The notes: generated from the letters alone by a model not told the origin. A stretch of DNA of 64,000 bases from Candidatus Limivivens intestinipullorum (GCA_018711185.1 DVIQ01000024.1:33049-97048), one strand, 5' to 3'. Shown: positions 16,286 through 26,206, counted from the stretch's first letter. Translations and numbers: made by a program.

Positions 16286-17098
16286 TCAAAACCTTCCTTT
16301 TCTCCGATACTCCCATGGCGAACACCCGTAAACCCGCTTAAACACCCGCCAAAAATAACTGTAATGATGAAATCCCGTCTTTTCCATAATGATTTCCACC
16401 GGTTCATCCGTGGTAAGCAGACGGACGCGGGCTTTTTCTATGCGGTAGCGCACCACATACTGCATAGGCGTAAGCTGCGTCAGACGCTTAAACAGCCGGC
16501 AGAAATAGTAAACGCTGTATCCGGCCGCCTGGGCCATTTCTGATTCCGTTATGTTTTCCATATAATGAAGCTGCACGTACCGCAGCGCGCTCCGAATCTT
16601 CTGCGCCTGCTCTCCCTCCGGCTTTTTTGCCCCGTTTTCCTCCGCCTGTTCCATGAGTCTGGCTAAAAGCTCTAAAATCCGCGCCTTTGTCCGGAAAGTA
16701 TGGGCGGGCGTAGACGCCTTTGGGGGGCGCAGGGAATAAAACAACGCCTCGTCGGACTCCCTTGGCCCGTTTTCCCCGCAGCGGTAGGGCAGCGCCTCTT
16801 CATTCTCCAGGCGGTCTCCCTCCGCGTTCATCTCAAATTCAATATACAAGGAGTGGTACACGCCGATTCCCTCCACCACCATTCCCGGGAAGCGGAAGAA
16901 AAGGTTTCCCGGCAGCGCGGGCAGCGGCATTTCTTCCGTCAGAATATAGCCGCTGTGGGATGAGACAATGTATTCCAGCTCATAATGCTCCACAACGCGT
17001 CTTCCGTAGGAATCGCTGCTGCTGCTGTGGGGGCTTGCGGATGAATCGTGCCACCTGACAAAAACCGGAGAAATCCGGTCAATGGAAAAAGTGCCCAT
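16286..17098 (-). CDS. AraC family transcriptional regulator
   Basis: 270 aa from the ATG at 17098, chosen because AGGAGG lies 6 nt upstream; the frame is open 11 codons further but without a site. The N-terminal half is a cupin-like sensing domain (YELEYIVSSHSGYILTEEMP, then LPGNLFFRFPGMVVEGIGVY). The C-terminal AraC HTH covers about residues 170-268, with SEMAQAAGYSVYYFCRLFKR and EIIMEKTGFHHYSYFWRVFK. It is divergent from the GH120 gene (265 nt apart) and so is its likely regulator. The ligand is probably a plant sugar (inference). Confidence 0.9.
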   Translation of the reverse strand: MGTFSIDRISPVFVRWHDSSASPHSSSSDSYGRRVVEHYELEYIVSSHSGYILTEEMPLPALPGNLFFRFPGMVVEGIGVYHSLYIEFEMNAEGDRLENEEALPYRCGENGPRESDEALFYSLRPPKASTPAHTFRTKARILELLARLMEQAEENGAKKPEGEQAQKIRSALRYVQLHYMENITESEMAQAAGYSVYYFCRLFKRLTQLTPMQYVVRYRIEKARVRLLTTDEPVEIIMEKTGFHHYSYFWRVFKRVYGCSPWEYRRKGRF

Positions 17099-17283
17099 GG
17101 TTTTCCTCCTGAATTGCTTCGATTTTATCATAAAAGAGCAAAATAGTAAATGTGAAAGGCAAGATTGCGCATGGTCTCTTTTTTTTCGCCGTGCTATAGT
17201 AACGGCAGAAACATTCCTGTACCGCTGCCCTCAAAAAGGCCCGGCCTGTCTGGCATCCCTGATTGCAGGCCGCGTACTCGGCA

Positions 17284-17328
17284 GTATACGTGTAACAGTT
17301 CAGCCCTGCTGAAGTGTTACACGTATAC
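17284..17328 (+). repeat. extended family B palindrome upstream of the GH120 gene
   Basis: 45-nt inverted repeat with 20-nt arms (GTATACGTGTAACAGTTCAG and its partner) that differ at one position around a 5-nt loop. It contains the family B core but is extended by GTATACGT on both sides. It ends 34 nt before the GH120 start codon. Confidence 0.9.
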
Positions 17329-17362
17329 GTTACAGCAATATAATGAATAGGAGGCTTTTTCT

Positions 17363-19219
17363 ATGATTTACTATGTATCTCAAAAAAATAAAGCGCCCGG
17401 AACCGGGACAAAAAACGATCCTTTCCGCACCATCGGGCAGGCCGCCCGGATCGCCATGCCGGGGGACACCGTTCTCATCGGCGGGGGCATTTACCGCGAA
17501 TGGGTGGATCCCAAAAACGGAGGCCTTGGCAACAACCAGCGGATCACCTATCTCGCCGCCAAAGGAGAACGGCCGGTAATCAGCGGAGCGGAAATCATCG
17601 ACGGCTGGAAACGGGAAAAGGAAAATGTCTGGAGCGCGTCAGTGGACAATGCGCTGTTTGCCGGCCGCAATCCCTATGAGAAAGAGCTGTACGGCGACTG
17701 GTACGACGGTTTGGGCCAGACGCACCATGCGGGAGAATTGTTCTTAGACGGGGAAGCCATGTACGAAAGCCCCTCGCTGGAGGCACTTCTGGACAATGCC
17801 GGCGATGCCGGCCGTCTTTCCTGGTTCGCACAGGTGACGGGGAAGCAGACAATCTTTTACGGAAATTTCTGCGGGAAAGATCCAAACGCCGCTTTGACGG
17901 AAATCAGCGCGCGTCCCTTCTGTTTTTTCCCGAGCAGGACGGGGCGGGACTATATCACCGTTTCCGGTTTTGAAATACGCCAGGCAGCCGTACAGTGGGC
18001 ACCGCCCACCGCGTTTCAGCCGGGGCTCATCGGACCAAACTGGAGCAAGGGCTGGATCATCGAAAACTGCCGTATCCACGACAGCAAATGCAGCGGCATC
18101 AGCCTTGGAAAAAAAGAAGATTTAAAAGACAACGCCTGGACCAAAAATCCGATCAAGAACGGCACACAGACTTACACGGAAATGATTTTTTCGAATCTGC
18201 GGGACGGCTGGAACAAAGAACATGTGGGCAGCCATACCGTGCGGGACAATGAGATTTACAACTGTGGACAGGCGGGCATTATCGGATGCATGGGCGGCGC
18301 TTTTTCCAGAATCGTCCACAATCACATTCATCACATTAATGTGCGCCAGGAGATCTCCGGCGCGGAGATTGCCGGCATCAAGCTTCACGCGGCCATCGAC
18401 GTCATGATTGAAAGAAACTTTATTCACGACTGTACCCGGGGGCTCTGGCTGGACTGGCAGGCGCAGGGAGCGGCTGTCCGCAGAAACGCCTTTTACGCCA
18501 ACCGGACGGAGGATCTCTTCGTTGAGGTATGCCACGGCCCCTGCCTGGTGGAAAACAACATCATGCTCTCTGACCGGAGCTTTTTGAATGTTTCCCAGGG
18601 AACAGCCTGCGTCCACAACCTGTTCGCCGGCACACTGTACGCCCTCCCGGATACAAACCGCTTTACCCTGTATCATCTGCCCCACTCCACCGCGGTGGGC
18701 GGCGTCATGCTGGTATACGGCGGTGATGACCGCATCCTCAATAACATTTTCTCGGGAACAGACGGCCCCCGGGCAGAGCACGAGACTTGCGGGACTTCCT
18801 GCTACGATGGCTACGGTAGCGTTCTCTCCCAGAGCGAAACTCTGGCAAACTCCGCCCAGTTTGACACCGTGTATACATTCCCCGTACAGATCCGCGACAA
18901 CGCTTACGTAAACGGGGCGCTTCCCTCCTCCCTGGAAGAAAATCCCCGGACTGCCTCCGGATTTGCGGCCGAATTTTCCATCTCCTGGGAGGACGGTCAG
19001 TGCTGGCTGAATACCAACCTTTACGACGCGCCTCTGGATCTGCTGGCCTCCCCGGTAAGCACGGAAACCCTTGGAAAAGCCTTTGAATCCGACCAGGCCT
19101 TTGAAAATCCGGACGGCAGCCCGCTTCAGATCAACACCGACTTTTACGGAAACAAACGCGGAAACGCCGTTAAAATCGGCCCCCTTGAGACGCCGTCCCC
19201 CCGTATCCGTCTGTGGTAA
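17363..19219 (+). CDS. GH120 beta-xylosidase (right-handed beta-helix)
   Basis: Exo-acting enzyme releasing xylose from xylo-oligosaccharides, as in Thermoanaerobacterium XylC (GH120). 618 aa with no signal peptide, so cytosolic. The similarity to XylC as I recall it is strong: GIYREWVDPKNGGLGNNQRI, VQWAPPTAFQPGLIGPNWSK and AEIAGIKLHAAIDVMIERNF. The likely nucleophile is D364 (GLWLDWQAQG) and the acid/base E388 (LFVEVCHGP); the XylC pair is D382/E405, a very similar spacing. Parallel beta-helix coils fill about residues 190-470. GGAGG lies 8 nt before the ATG. It is convergent with the GH78 gene. Other helix hydrolases (GH141) are less likely. Confidence 0.88.
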   Translation: MIYYVSQKNKAPGTGTKNDPFRTIGQAARIAMPGDTVLIGGGIYREWVDPKNGGLGNNQRITYLAAKGERPVISGAEIIDGWKREKENVWSASVDNALFAGRNPYEKELYGDWYDGLGQTHHAGELFLDGEAMYESPSLEALLDNAGDAGRLSWFAQVTGKQTIFYGNFCGKDPNAALTEISARPFCFFPSRTGRDYITVSGFEIRQAAVQWAPPTAFQPGLIGPNWSKGWIIENCRIHDSKCSGISLGKKEDLKDNAWTKNPIKNGTQTYTEMIFSNLRDGWNKEHVGSHTVRDNEIYNCGQAGIIGCMGGAFSRIVHNHIHHINVRQEISGAEIAGIKLHAAIDVMIERNFIHDCTRGLWLDWQAQGAAVRRNAFYANRTEDLFVEVCHGPCLVENNIMLSDRSFLNVSQGTACVHNLFAGTLYALPDTNRFTLYHLPHSTAVGGVMLVYGGDDRILNNIFSGTDGPRAEHETCGTSCYDGYGSVLSQSETLANSAQFDTVYTFPVQIRDNAYVNGALPSSLEENPRTASGFAAEFSISWEDGQCWLNTNLYDAPLDLLASPVSTETLGKAFESDQAFENPDGSPLQINTDFYGNKRGNAVKIGPLETPSPRIRLW

Positions 19220-19229
19220 TCACAAACGG

Positions 19230-21896
19230 TTACAGCACGCTTGCGCTCCGGTATGCCAGATGATAGGTGCCGGAGCCGGCTGCTGCCTTCTGATTCTCTC
19301 CATCCTTTTCAAAGGAAAGCCCGTCTGTCTCCAGAAGCTCCTCTGCCTGATAGAGCAGAATATCCGCCGTAGTATTAGCCGGAATGGTAATATCCAGGCT
19401 CACCACGTCGTCCTTCACCGTCCACTTTGCGGCAATTTTTCCGTAAACCGTTTTATAGGACGCGCCCATACTCTCGATCCCGCCGCCGGGATGCGGCGCG
19501 ATCCGGGCGTGATGGAAACCAGGGTCCGCCTCGTCCGTATCCAGGCCCACGGCAACCCGGTAGATCCACTCTCCCACCGCCCCGTAGGCATAGTGATTAA
19601 AGGAATTCATACCGGCGCTCCACATGGTGCCGTCCGGCTTTTTGCCGTCCCAGTGCTCCCAGATAGTGGTGGCGCCCATCTTCACCTGATACAGCCAGGA
19701 CGGGAAATCATCCTTCAGAAGCAGCTCATAAGCTTCCTTCAGGCAGCCGTAGCGGCTTAAGGCATGGCAGAAATAAGGCGTCCCCACAAAGCCTGTCACC
19801 AGATGGCCGTTTTCCTTTTCCAGCAGGCGCAGAAGTCCCTCCACCGTCTTATCCACGTATTTTTCCGGTGCCAGTTTAAAATACAGAGCAATGATATGGG
19901 CGGTCTGGGTCTGGGCTGTCATGGTCCCGTCCTCCCGGAAAAACTGCTTCTGGAAGGCCTCTTTGATCTTCTCATAGAGAGCTTCATAATAGGCGGCGTC
20001 CTCTTCTCTTCCGAGGATTTTCGCGATTTTCCCGGTCAGCTCCGTGGAATAGGCAAAGAACGCCGTACAGGTCAGGTCGTTTGGCGTCGCTCCAAAATAG
20101 CTTCCCTCCTCGGCGTCCAGGGCAACCCAGTCGCCGAACTGAACCTTGTAATTCCAGATATAATCCTTGGAATTTCGCTCCATGAAGCCCACCCAGGCTT
20201 TCATCGCGTCATAATTTTCCGCCAGCACATCCTTGTCCCCAAAGTTCAGGTACAGATTCCAGGGCATAATGGTAATCACGTCAGCCCAGGCAGACGCCGA
20301 ATGAGGGCATTCCTTTACCAGCCAGTTTTCCGAGCTCTGGCCTGTCAGAAGATCCGGCACCACATGGGGGATTCCACCCTCTTCCGTCTGATCCAGCACC
20401 GCGTCTTTCAGCCATTTCCGGTAAAAGGCAAACGTATTCATCAGATAGTCCGCCGTCCGGCAGAAAATCTGCGCGTCTCCCGTCCAGCCAAGGCGCTCAT
20501 CCCGCTGCGGGCAGTCTGTGGGCACATCCACGAAATTGCCCTTCATGCCCCAGAGAATATTATGGTTAAGCTGCTCCAAATCCTTTCTTGAGCAGGTGAA
20601 ATCCAGGGTCGGTTCCATTCTGGAATGGAGCGTGTACGCTGTCACCGTTTCCGGAGAAGGTTCGCTGCCCTCCGGCCACGAAACCACCTGGGCGTACTGG
20701 AAGCCCATGAATGTAAAATACGGGTACACGTCCACGTTCTCCTGCTTTCCAAAGGTATAGCGGAAGGTCTCCTTTGCCCGGCGCAGGTTGTCGAAATAGG
20801 CGTTGCCCTGGGCGTCCAGCACTTCAAAGCAGCGCAGCTCCACCGTCTCTCCCGGCTTTCCGTGGGTGCGCACGTGGATGCGGCCTGTCATATTCTGGCC
20901 AAAATCCAGAACCGTCTCCCCCTTGGGGGTGGTAATCACCTGCTTTACGGGAACCTCCTCGATTTCCTGGACCCGGCAGTTTCCCTGGGCTTCCAGGGCA
21001 TTCATGGGGTAGGCTACCGTCTCCACAGGGCGGCTTCCGTCGGCAAAAGCGGCTCCGTAAACCCGGTCGTCCTTCATCAGCCGGTCGTCCCGGATCTCTC
21101 CGTCATAGATCTCAGAGAATACAATCGGGGAATCCGCTCCCCGCCAGGAGGGATCGCTTATCACAAGCTGGCTGCTTCCGTCTTCATAGCGCACCACCAT
21201 CTGCATCAGAAACGCAGTCTGTTTTCCGTAATTATTCCGGCGCTTGCAGATTCCCATAAGGCCCTTATACCATCCGGCTCCCAGCATGGCGGAAGTCTCG
21301 TTTTCTCCCGCTCTCAAGTATTCCGTAACCTCATAGGTCTGGTACAGCACACGTTTTTTATACGTTGTCCAGCCCGGCGTCAGCTCATCCTTCCCCACTT
21401 TTTTTCCGTTAAGATAGAAATTATAAAGTCCAAGGGCCGTGGTAAAAGCGAAGGCCTCACGGATGGGGGTATCTGTTTTCAGGGAAAACGTGCGCCCCAG
21501 GCAGGTTCCCTTGGAATTGTCCGCGTCTTCTTCGGTTTCCGCCGAAATAAATGCCGCCTTCCACTCCTCCGGCCGGAGAATACCTGTGACAAAAAAACCG
21601 GGCTCACAGTAATCGCTGACCTCTTCCCCGGCCCGCACACGAACCCGCACATAATACTTCGTGGCAGAAGCAAGAGAAAATCCCTCCACGTGAAAATGGG
21701 CGGACTCGCCGCTGTCTGTCATACCGCTGTCGTACAGAATACCGGTAAACTCTTTGTCCGAAGCGATCTGGAGCTGGCAGCCGCTTTGAACAATCCCCCG
21801 TCCGCTCCCTTCGATGATCCAGCCAAACTGCGGAACATGATCGATTCCCACCGGATTTTTCTCATAATCCATATATAGTTCTTTTACCGAAAGCAT
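19230..21896 (-). CDS. GH78 alpha-L-rhamnosidase
   Basis: Releases L-rhamnose from pectic (RG-I) or flavonoid glycosides by an inverting mechanism. 888 aa without a signal peptide, so probably cytosolic. It carries the Bac_rhamnosid architecture: an N-terminal Fn3-like domain (about residues 10-120), beta-sandwich domains (about 130-430), an (alpha/alpha)6 catalytic barrel and a C-terminal beta domain. The catalytic stretch is DVPTDCPQRDERLGWTGDAQ (about 462-481), containing the family aspartate and glutamate. It is the last gene of the minus-strand sugar operon, 21 nt after the BKACE gene. Confidence 0.94.
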   Translation of the reverse strand: MLSVKELYMDYEKNPVGIDHVPQFGWIIEGSGRGIVQSGCQLQIASDKEFTGILYDSGMTDSGESAHFHVEGFSLASATKYYVRVRVRAGEEVSDYCEPGFFVTGILRPEEWKAAFISAETEEDADNSKGTCLGRTFSLKTDTPIREAFAFTTALGLYNFYLNGKKVGKDELTPGWTTYKKRVLYQTYEVTEYLRAGENETSAMLGAGWYKGLMGICKRRNNYGKQTAFLMQMVVRYEDGSSQLVISDPSWRGADSPIVFSEIYDGEIRDDRLMKDDRVYGAAFADGSRPVETVAYPMNALEAQGNCRVQEIEEVPVKQVITTPKGETVLDFGQNMTGRIHVRTHGKPGETVELRCFEVLDAQGNAYFDNLRRAKETFRYTFGKQENVDVYPYFTFMGFQYAQVVSWPEGSEPSPETVTAYTLHSRMEPTLDFTCSRKDLEQLNHNILWGMKGNFVDVPTDCPQRDERLGWTGDAQIFCRTADYLMNTFAFYRKWLKDAVLDQTEEGGIPHVVPDLLTGQSSENWLVKECPHSASAWADVITIMPWNLYLNFGDKDVLAENYDAMKAWVGFMERNSKDYIWNYKVQFGDWVALDAEEGSYFGATPNDLTCTAFFAYSTELTGKIAKILGREEDAAYYEALYEKIKEAFQKQFFREDGTMTAQTQTAHIIALYFKLAPEKYVDKTVEGLLRLLEKENGHLVTGFVGTPYFCHALSRYGCLKEAYELLLKDDFPSWLYQVKMGATTIWEHWDGKKPDGTMWSAGMNSFNHYAYGAVGEWIYRVAVGLDTDEADPGFHHARIAPHPGGGIESMGASYKTVYGKIAAKWTVKDDVVSLDITIPANTTADILLYQAEELLETDGLSFEKDGENQKAAAGSGTYHLAYRSASVL

Positions 21897-21917
21897 ATAT
21901 CCTCCTCAAAGCCGTCT

Positions 21918-22733
21918 TCACGTTTTTGCTGTTTCGCGTTTCTGAATGTTCATGATCTCTCTGGCTTCTGCCGGAGAAGCCACCTCAAAGTCCATGGCAT
22001 GAATCAGCTTCACCAGCTTCTCCACCAGTTCGTAATTGTATTTCGCCATGACGCCCGGCGCCAGATAATGGCTGTCCTCAAACCCGATGCGCACGATGCG
22101 GGCTCCCATGGCAATGGCAGCCGCCAGGAAGTTCCAGTTATCCCTTCCGAAATGGGTGACGCCCCATTTTCCCCAGGATGGGACAAAGGAGCGGAATACC
22201 GCCAGACTGTCCATCCTGGGCTGCATGCCGCCTTTGTGCCCGAACACCAGGTTAAACAGCACCGGATCCCGGAATGGAATCGTCTCCCGGACAAACTCCA
22301 CATTGTGGATCATACCGATATCGAACACCTCGATCTCCGGAATAATCTTATGGTCATACACCGCCTGGGAGCAATAGCGCACCTGCTCAAAGGAATTAAT
22401 GTAAACCGCCTCGCCCAGGTTTGTGGAACCCACGTTTAACGAAGCGCTCTCCACCTTTTTGTAATCCAGAGGCGTGCATCTCTGCTCGATGGTCAGGTCC
22501 GACACGCCTCCCGTGGACGCCTGGACCACCACGTCCGTCCGCTTGAGAATCTCCTCAAAGCAGGTTTCCAGATAGCCGGTATCCTCGGTGAGGCTTCCAT
22601 CCGGCCTTCTGCAGTGCAGATGACACATGGCAGCCCCCGCCTCCACGCACTTCGCCACATCCTCTGCCAGCGGCACCGCGTCCACCGGCGTTCCGGCCTC
22701 CACGGGGGCCACAGAAATAATGATCTTTTCCAT
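21918..22733 (-). CDS. BKACE-family 3-keto acid cleavage enzyme
   Basis: Member of the BKACE (formerly DUF849) family, which condenses a beta-keto acid with acetyl-CoA and splits it to acetoacetate and a new acyl-CoA; Kce of lysine fermentation is the founding member. 271 aa TIM barrel. Metal ligands are expected at H38 and H40 (CHLHCR) and E219 (RIGFEDS); the family STGG turn is at 73-76. The ATG has GGAGGA upstream. No lysine-fermentation genes are nearby, and the neighbours are sugar genes, so the substrate is probably a sugar-derived keto acid (inference). Confidence 0.88.
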   Translation of the reverse strand: MEKIIISVAPVEAGTPVDAVPLAEDVAKCVEAGAAMCHLHCRRPDGSLTEDTGYLETCFEEILKRTDVVVQASTGGVSDLTIEQRCTPLDYKKVESASLNVGSTNLGEAVYINSFEQVRYCSQAVYDHKIIPEIEVFDIGMIHNVEFVRETIPFRDPVLFNLVFGHKGGMQPRMDSLAVFRSFVPSWGKWGVTHFGRDNWNFLAAAIAMGARIVRIGFEDSHYLAPGVMAKYNYELVEKLVKLIHAMDFEVASPAEAREIMNIQKRETAKT

Positions 22734-22748
22734 AAAAATCCTCCTTTT

Positions 22749-22777
22749 GTAACAGTTCAGCCCTGCTGAACCGTTAC
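22749..22777 (+). repeat. family B palindrome
   Basis: GTAACAGTTCAG, loop CCCTG, CTGAACCGTTAC. It lies 15 nt beyond the stop of the DUF1537 kinase gene and 15 nt before the BKACE start, so it sits inside the presumed operon. Confidence 0.92.
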
Positions 22778-22792
22778 ATCCTTTTCACATGC

Positions 22793-24244
22793 TCAGGAAA
22801 GCTCCTCCACAATCTCCCGCAGGGTGGATACTTCTCCCACGTTTCCTGGGAAAATAATATACGGGGTATTCGGGAACTTGCTCTCCGGCCCGGTAAGCCA
22901 TACGGGAATCCCGGCCTTGATCTGACCCATCACCATGGCCTTTTTCACAGAAAGTCCCTTGGTTCCCACATCGCTGGAGGTGATTCCGCCTTTCGCGAGG
23001 ATAAAGAACGGCTTCACCGTCAGCTTCGCCACAATGCTGGTGAGGGCCCGGGAGATTTCCACAGAGGCGGCCAGAAGCTGCTCCTTATCCGCGTGCTCCG
23101 GCGCCAGGAGCTGCCGGCTGGTATACACCACCGCCGTAACGCCTTCCAGGATCGCCTCCTGGGCCGCGGCCAGGGTCTCCTCCACTTCCTTTTCCAGACC
23201 GCCCTCCTGGAAGAACCGGTTTACGTGAAATTCCAGGAACCGAAGCTTTGCCTGGGACTTCCAAAGCTCGGCCAGCTGATCGGAGGTTTTCTTTACATGG
23301 GAACCCACAATCACGATGCCTCCCACGGTTTTTTCGGGATTCTCCGCCGCTTTTAAAAACTCTTCCCTGGTCAGCAAAGGCCGGTCCTTCACAAAACCCA
23401 GCACCTTTGGAAGGGCAGCCGCGCTGCGGGCCATGAAGTGCTTTCCGGCCCTTGCCGCCCGGCACAGAGCCGTACAGAACACTTCCAGATCCGTATAGGA
23501 AACAGCGTTCACCACAATCCTCTGGCGGTTTCTGGACAAAAGAAGCTTCCGCTCGATTTCGTCCACATCTCCCGCGGACAGTTCCTCAAGGGAAATGGTC
23601 AGGCAGGAGGCCGCCGGTATCCGCCCCTTTGACTTTTCTTCAATATATTCGGTTAAATCCGAATGCCGGTAGCCAAAGGTCCGGTCCCCGGCAAACTCCG
23701 TGGCCGCCGCGGGGGTAAGCTGCGCGCCTTCTTTGACATAATGGACATTCCCAATGGTGTACCTTCCCCCCTCGGGAAAGAAGGGGTACAGAATTTCCCC
23801 GTCATAACGGATATCCGTAAGGGCTTCCACCGTATCCATCAGGGTATCTGTCTCCAGAGGATAATGGCCCCGCAGGGTGGAATCCCCTCTGGAAATCAGG
23901 AAAAAGCCCTTTTGGGAATCCTTTGACGCCTCCACCACAGCCCGGGCGATCTCCTGATGGGCCGCTTTTGTCTCCTCCGCCGAAAAGCTCCGGGAATTAG
24001 TCAGAATAAAAAACATCCGGTCGTCCTGGGCAAACGCCTCCTTCAGCGTCTCCCCGGACCAGTCCGTATAGACCGGAATGTCGTGAACCGTCTGAACCCC
24101 TGTGGGGTCGTCGTCCAGCACCACGATTTTCGCGTCAAACCCGTCCCGTTCTCCATTCAAAAGCGCTCTTGCCTTTTCCGGATCAAACGGGCGGTAGTCG
24201 GCCGCCGCCGAAAGGGGCAGGGGATTTCTCTTATCGTCTGTCAT
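22793..24244 (-). CDS. four-carbon acid sugar kinase (DUF1537 family)
   Basis: Cytosolic ATP-dependent kinase of the family that includes 3-oxo-tetronate kinase (OtnK) and D-threonate kinase (DtnK). 483 aa: an N-terminal substrate-binding domain with LDDDPTGVQTVHD (residues 43-55) and RGDSTLRGHYPLE, and a C-terminal nucleotide-binding domain with AKGGITSSDVGTKGLSVKKA (about 420) and PGNVGEVSTLREIV. It sits between GH127 and BKACE genes. The usual partners (OtnC aldolase, PdxA2) are absent, so the exact substrate is unknown. Confidence 0.9.
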   Translation of the reverse strand: MTDDKRNPLPLSAAADYRPFDPEKARALLNGERDGFDAKIVVLDDDPTGVQTVHDIPVYTDWSGETLKEAFAQDDRMFFILTNSRSFSAEETKAAHQEIARAVVEASKDSQKGFFLISRGDSTLRGHYPLETDTLMDTVEALTDIRYDGEILYPFFPEGGRYTIGNVHYVKEGAQLTPAAATEFAGDRTFGYRHSDLTEYIEEKSKGRIPAASCLTISLEELSAGDVDEIERKLLLSRNRQRIVVNAVSYTDLEVFCTALCRAARAGKHFMARSAAALPKVLGFVKDRPLLTREEFLKAAENPEKTVGGIVIVGSHVKKTSDQLAELWKSQAKLRFLEFHVNRFFQEGGLEKEVEETLAAAQEAILEGVTAVVYTSRQLLAPEHADKEQLLAASVEISRALTSIVAKLTVKPFFILAKGGITSSDVGTKGLSVKKAMVMGQIKAGIPVWLTGPESKFPNTPYIIFPGNVGEVSTLREIVEELS

Positions 24245-24256
24245 CTTCCCCTCCTC

Positions 24257-26206
24257 CTACCGGTACGCCACAGGCAGCCAGATTTTCATTTCATCATAGC
24301 CGCGGTTGTCCCAGGCATAATAGGGCACCATCTTTACATCCACACTGGAAAGGCCGCCGAAGGACAAGGGCTGATACAGCGCCTCCGGGTCGTAGTCCGG
24401 CCGCTCGATTTTATACATTTTCGTCTTCAGAACCGGAATTTCCCTGCCCTGAATCGTCTCCATCTCCAGCACAAAGGAGGCGTTCAGATCCAGCATCAGA
24501 TCGTCCAGGGTATCCGTGGGGGCGTCCATCCCCTCGATGCAGTAAACCAGAGGTCCCCGCTCTACGGCTGCCTGGTTGGTATCTTCCTCCACCAGCAGAT
24601 GGGCCGTGGTATATCTGGCCGGCATGGCAAGGGTCAAAAGGATTTCCCCGTCTCCCTCCACGGTCACCGGATAATAGGTACCGCTCATGGCCTTGGTGAT
24701 GGGGATTTCTTTTCCCTGCCAGCAGATGCTTCCGCCTGCCGCCCAGCCCGGGATCCGCAGCTGAACCGTGAAAGCCTTCCCCTGTACATTGGAAAACGCC
24801 AGGGCGATTCTGCCGTCATAGGGATACTCCGTCCGCTGCTCCAGAACAAAGGAAGTACCCTGCTCCAGGCTCACCTGGGCCCGGTTCGCGCCGTACATTC
24901 CCATCCAGATCGTATCCCCGGAAACACAGTAGGCGTATTCCGACGCCTGGGCGATGGTCCGGGCAATGTTCGGCGGGCAGCAGTAGCTTTCAATATAACC
25001 GGTTCTGGTAAGGGGCCAGATCAGCTCATAGTCCAGTTTCTTTGCCCTGCGCAGCATGTTTTCATAGAAATACTTCTGGCCGTCCAGACTGATGCTGGCC
25101 AGATTCGTATTCAGCATGGTCCGCTCGATCAGGTCGAAATACTCGGCCTTTGGCTCCGCCAGGAACATCCGGTACAGCCACAGCACACTTCCGATGTTGG
25201 CGCAGCTCTCATTGTAAGCCGTCACGTTGGGGAGCTGATACTCATAACCATGGGCCTGGTGAACAAGCTGATGGATAAAGAAATTTCCATAGGGGGAAGC
25301 CCCGTTGTAGAGGGCGCCCACGCCTCCGGTCAGGTACATCTTTTTGTCCGCCATGCTGCGGAACACCTTGTGGAGCATGGAAAAATACTCCTCGTCCCCG
25401 TCCTCCAGATACAGGTCCGTCACGCCTGCGTACAGGTAATTGGAGCGCACTGCGTGGCCTACAATCTTGTCATGCTCCTTTAAGGGAATCCGGTCCTGGT
25501 TGTCGTCCGTGCCGTCCGATACCTTATCCCGCAGTTGGATGGCAAGCTTCGCAAGATCCAGATATTTCTTCTCTCCCGTGGTCCGGTACAGCTCGATAAG
25601 TCCCATATAGTGGGACGGGCAGACAGCGGTCTGCACCTCTCCCGTCCTGGCGCTCTCCTGGTACATCCGGTCCAGGTAATCAGCTGTGCGCTCGGCGATT
25701 TTCAGGAAATTGTCTTTGCCTGTGATCCGGTAGTGTAAAGAAGCGGTGGTGAACATATGGCCGAAATTGTAAACCTCAAAGTCATTGATGTCCCCGTGGC
25801 GTTTTACCCCGTTGTGCTCCCGTTCCCCGATGATCTGCTTTGTGGAGAGGTAACCGTCCGGCTGCTGCGCCCTGCCGATCAGGTCGATGTACTCGTCCAG
25901 CTTGTCCATCATGGCCTGATCCCCGTTCTTCGCGGCGGTGTAGAGGGCCGATTCCATCCATTTGTAAAAATCCCCGTCCCCGAAAACCGTTCCGTCAAAG
26001 CTTCCCTCCGCCTCTCCGGCGCAGATCCGGAAGTTCTCCAGGACATGGCTGATATCCTTTGCCTCAAACATGGACTGCAGATGCGGCACCGTCTTATCTC
26101 TGCAGACCCGCTCCGCGTCCGCCCATAATCCGTCAGTCCACTTCACCGCGTTCCAGGAAAGGGGCGCGGCCTTGGCGTATTTTGAATGTGTCGTATTTGT
26201 CAGCAT
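24257..26206 (-). CDS. GH127 beta-L-arabinofuranosidase
   Basis: Retaining beta-L-arabinofuranosidase with a cysteine nucleophile, as in Bifidobacterium HypBA1. 649 aa, no signal peptide. The zinc/nucleophile cluster is conserved: E333 and C335 in YNESCANIG and C409-C410 in ESYCCPPNIA, where the second CC cysteine is the expected nucleophile. An (alpha/alpha)6 barrel (about residues 20-430) is followed by beta-sandwich domains. The start overlaps the racemase-like gene by 7 nt (ATGCTGA). Substrates are probably plant hydroxyproline-linked or pectic arabinans (family knowledge). Confidence 0.93.
   Translation of the reverse strand: MLTNTTHSKYAKAAPLSWNAVKWTDGLWADAERVCRDKTVPHLQSMFEAKDISHVLENFRICAGEAEGSFDGTVFGDGDFYKWMESALYTAAKNGDQAMMDKLDEYIDLIGRAQQPDGYLSTKQIIGEREHNGVKRHGDINDFEVYNFGHMFTTASLHYRITGKDNFLKIAERTADYLDRMYQESARTGEVQTAVCPSHYMGLIELYRTTGEKKYLDLAKLAIQLRDKVSDGTDDNQDRIPLKEHDKIVGHAVRSNYLYAGVTDLYLEDGDEEYFSMLHKVFRSMADKKMYLTGGVGALYNGASPYGNFFIHQLVHQAHGYEYQLPNVTAYNESCANIGSVLWLYRMFLAEPKAEYFDLIERTMLNTNLASISLDGQKYFYENMLRRAKKLDYELIWPLTRTGYIESYCCPPNIARTIAQASEYAYCVSGDTIWMGMYGANRAQVSLEQGTSFVLEQRTEYPYDGRIALAFSNVQGKAFTVQLRIPGWAAGGSICWQGKEIPITKAMSGTYYPVTVEGDGEILLTLAMPARYTTAHLLVEEDTNQAAVERGPLVYCIEGMDAPTDTLDDLMLDLNASFVLEMETIQGREIPVLKTKMYKIERPDYDPEALYQPLSFGGLSSVDVKMVPYYAWDNRGYDEMKIWLPVAYR

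Noticed and set aside
20625..21878. 417-codon plus-strand frame opposite the GH78 gene
   Set aside because: Antisense shadow of a clear rhamnosidase; no start signal and no motif.
23957..25483. 508-codon plus-strand frame opposite the kinase and GH127 genes
   Set aside because: It spans two well-supported genes on the other strand, is rich in His, Arg and Gln as antisense frames are, and has no recognisable domain.
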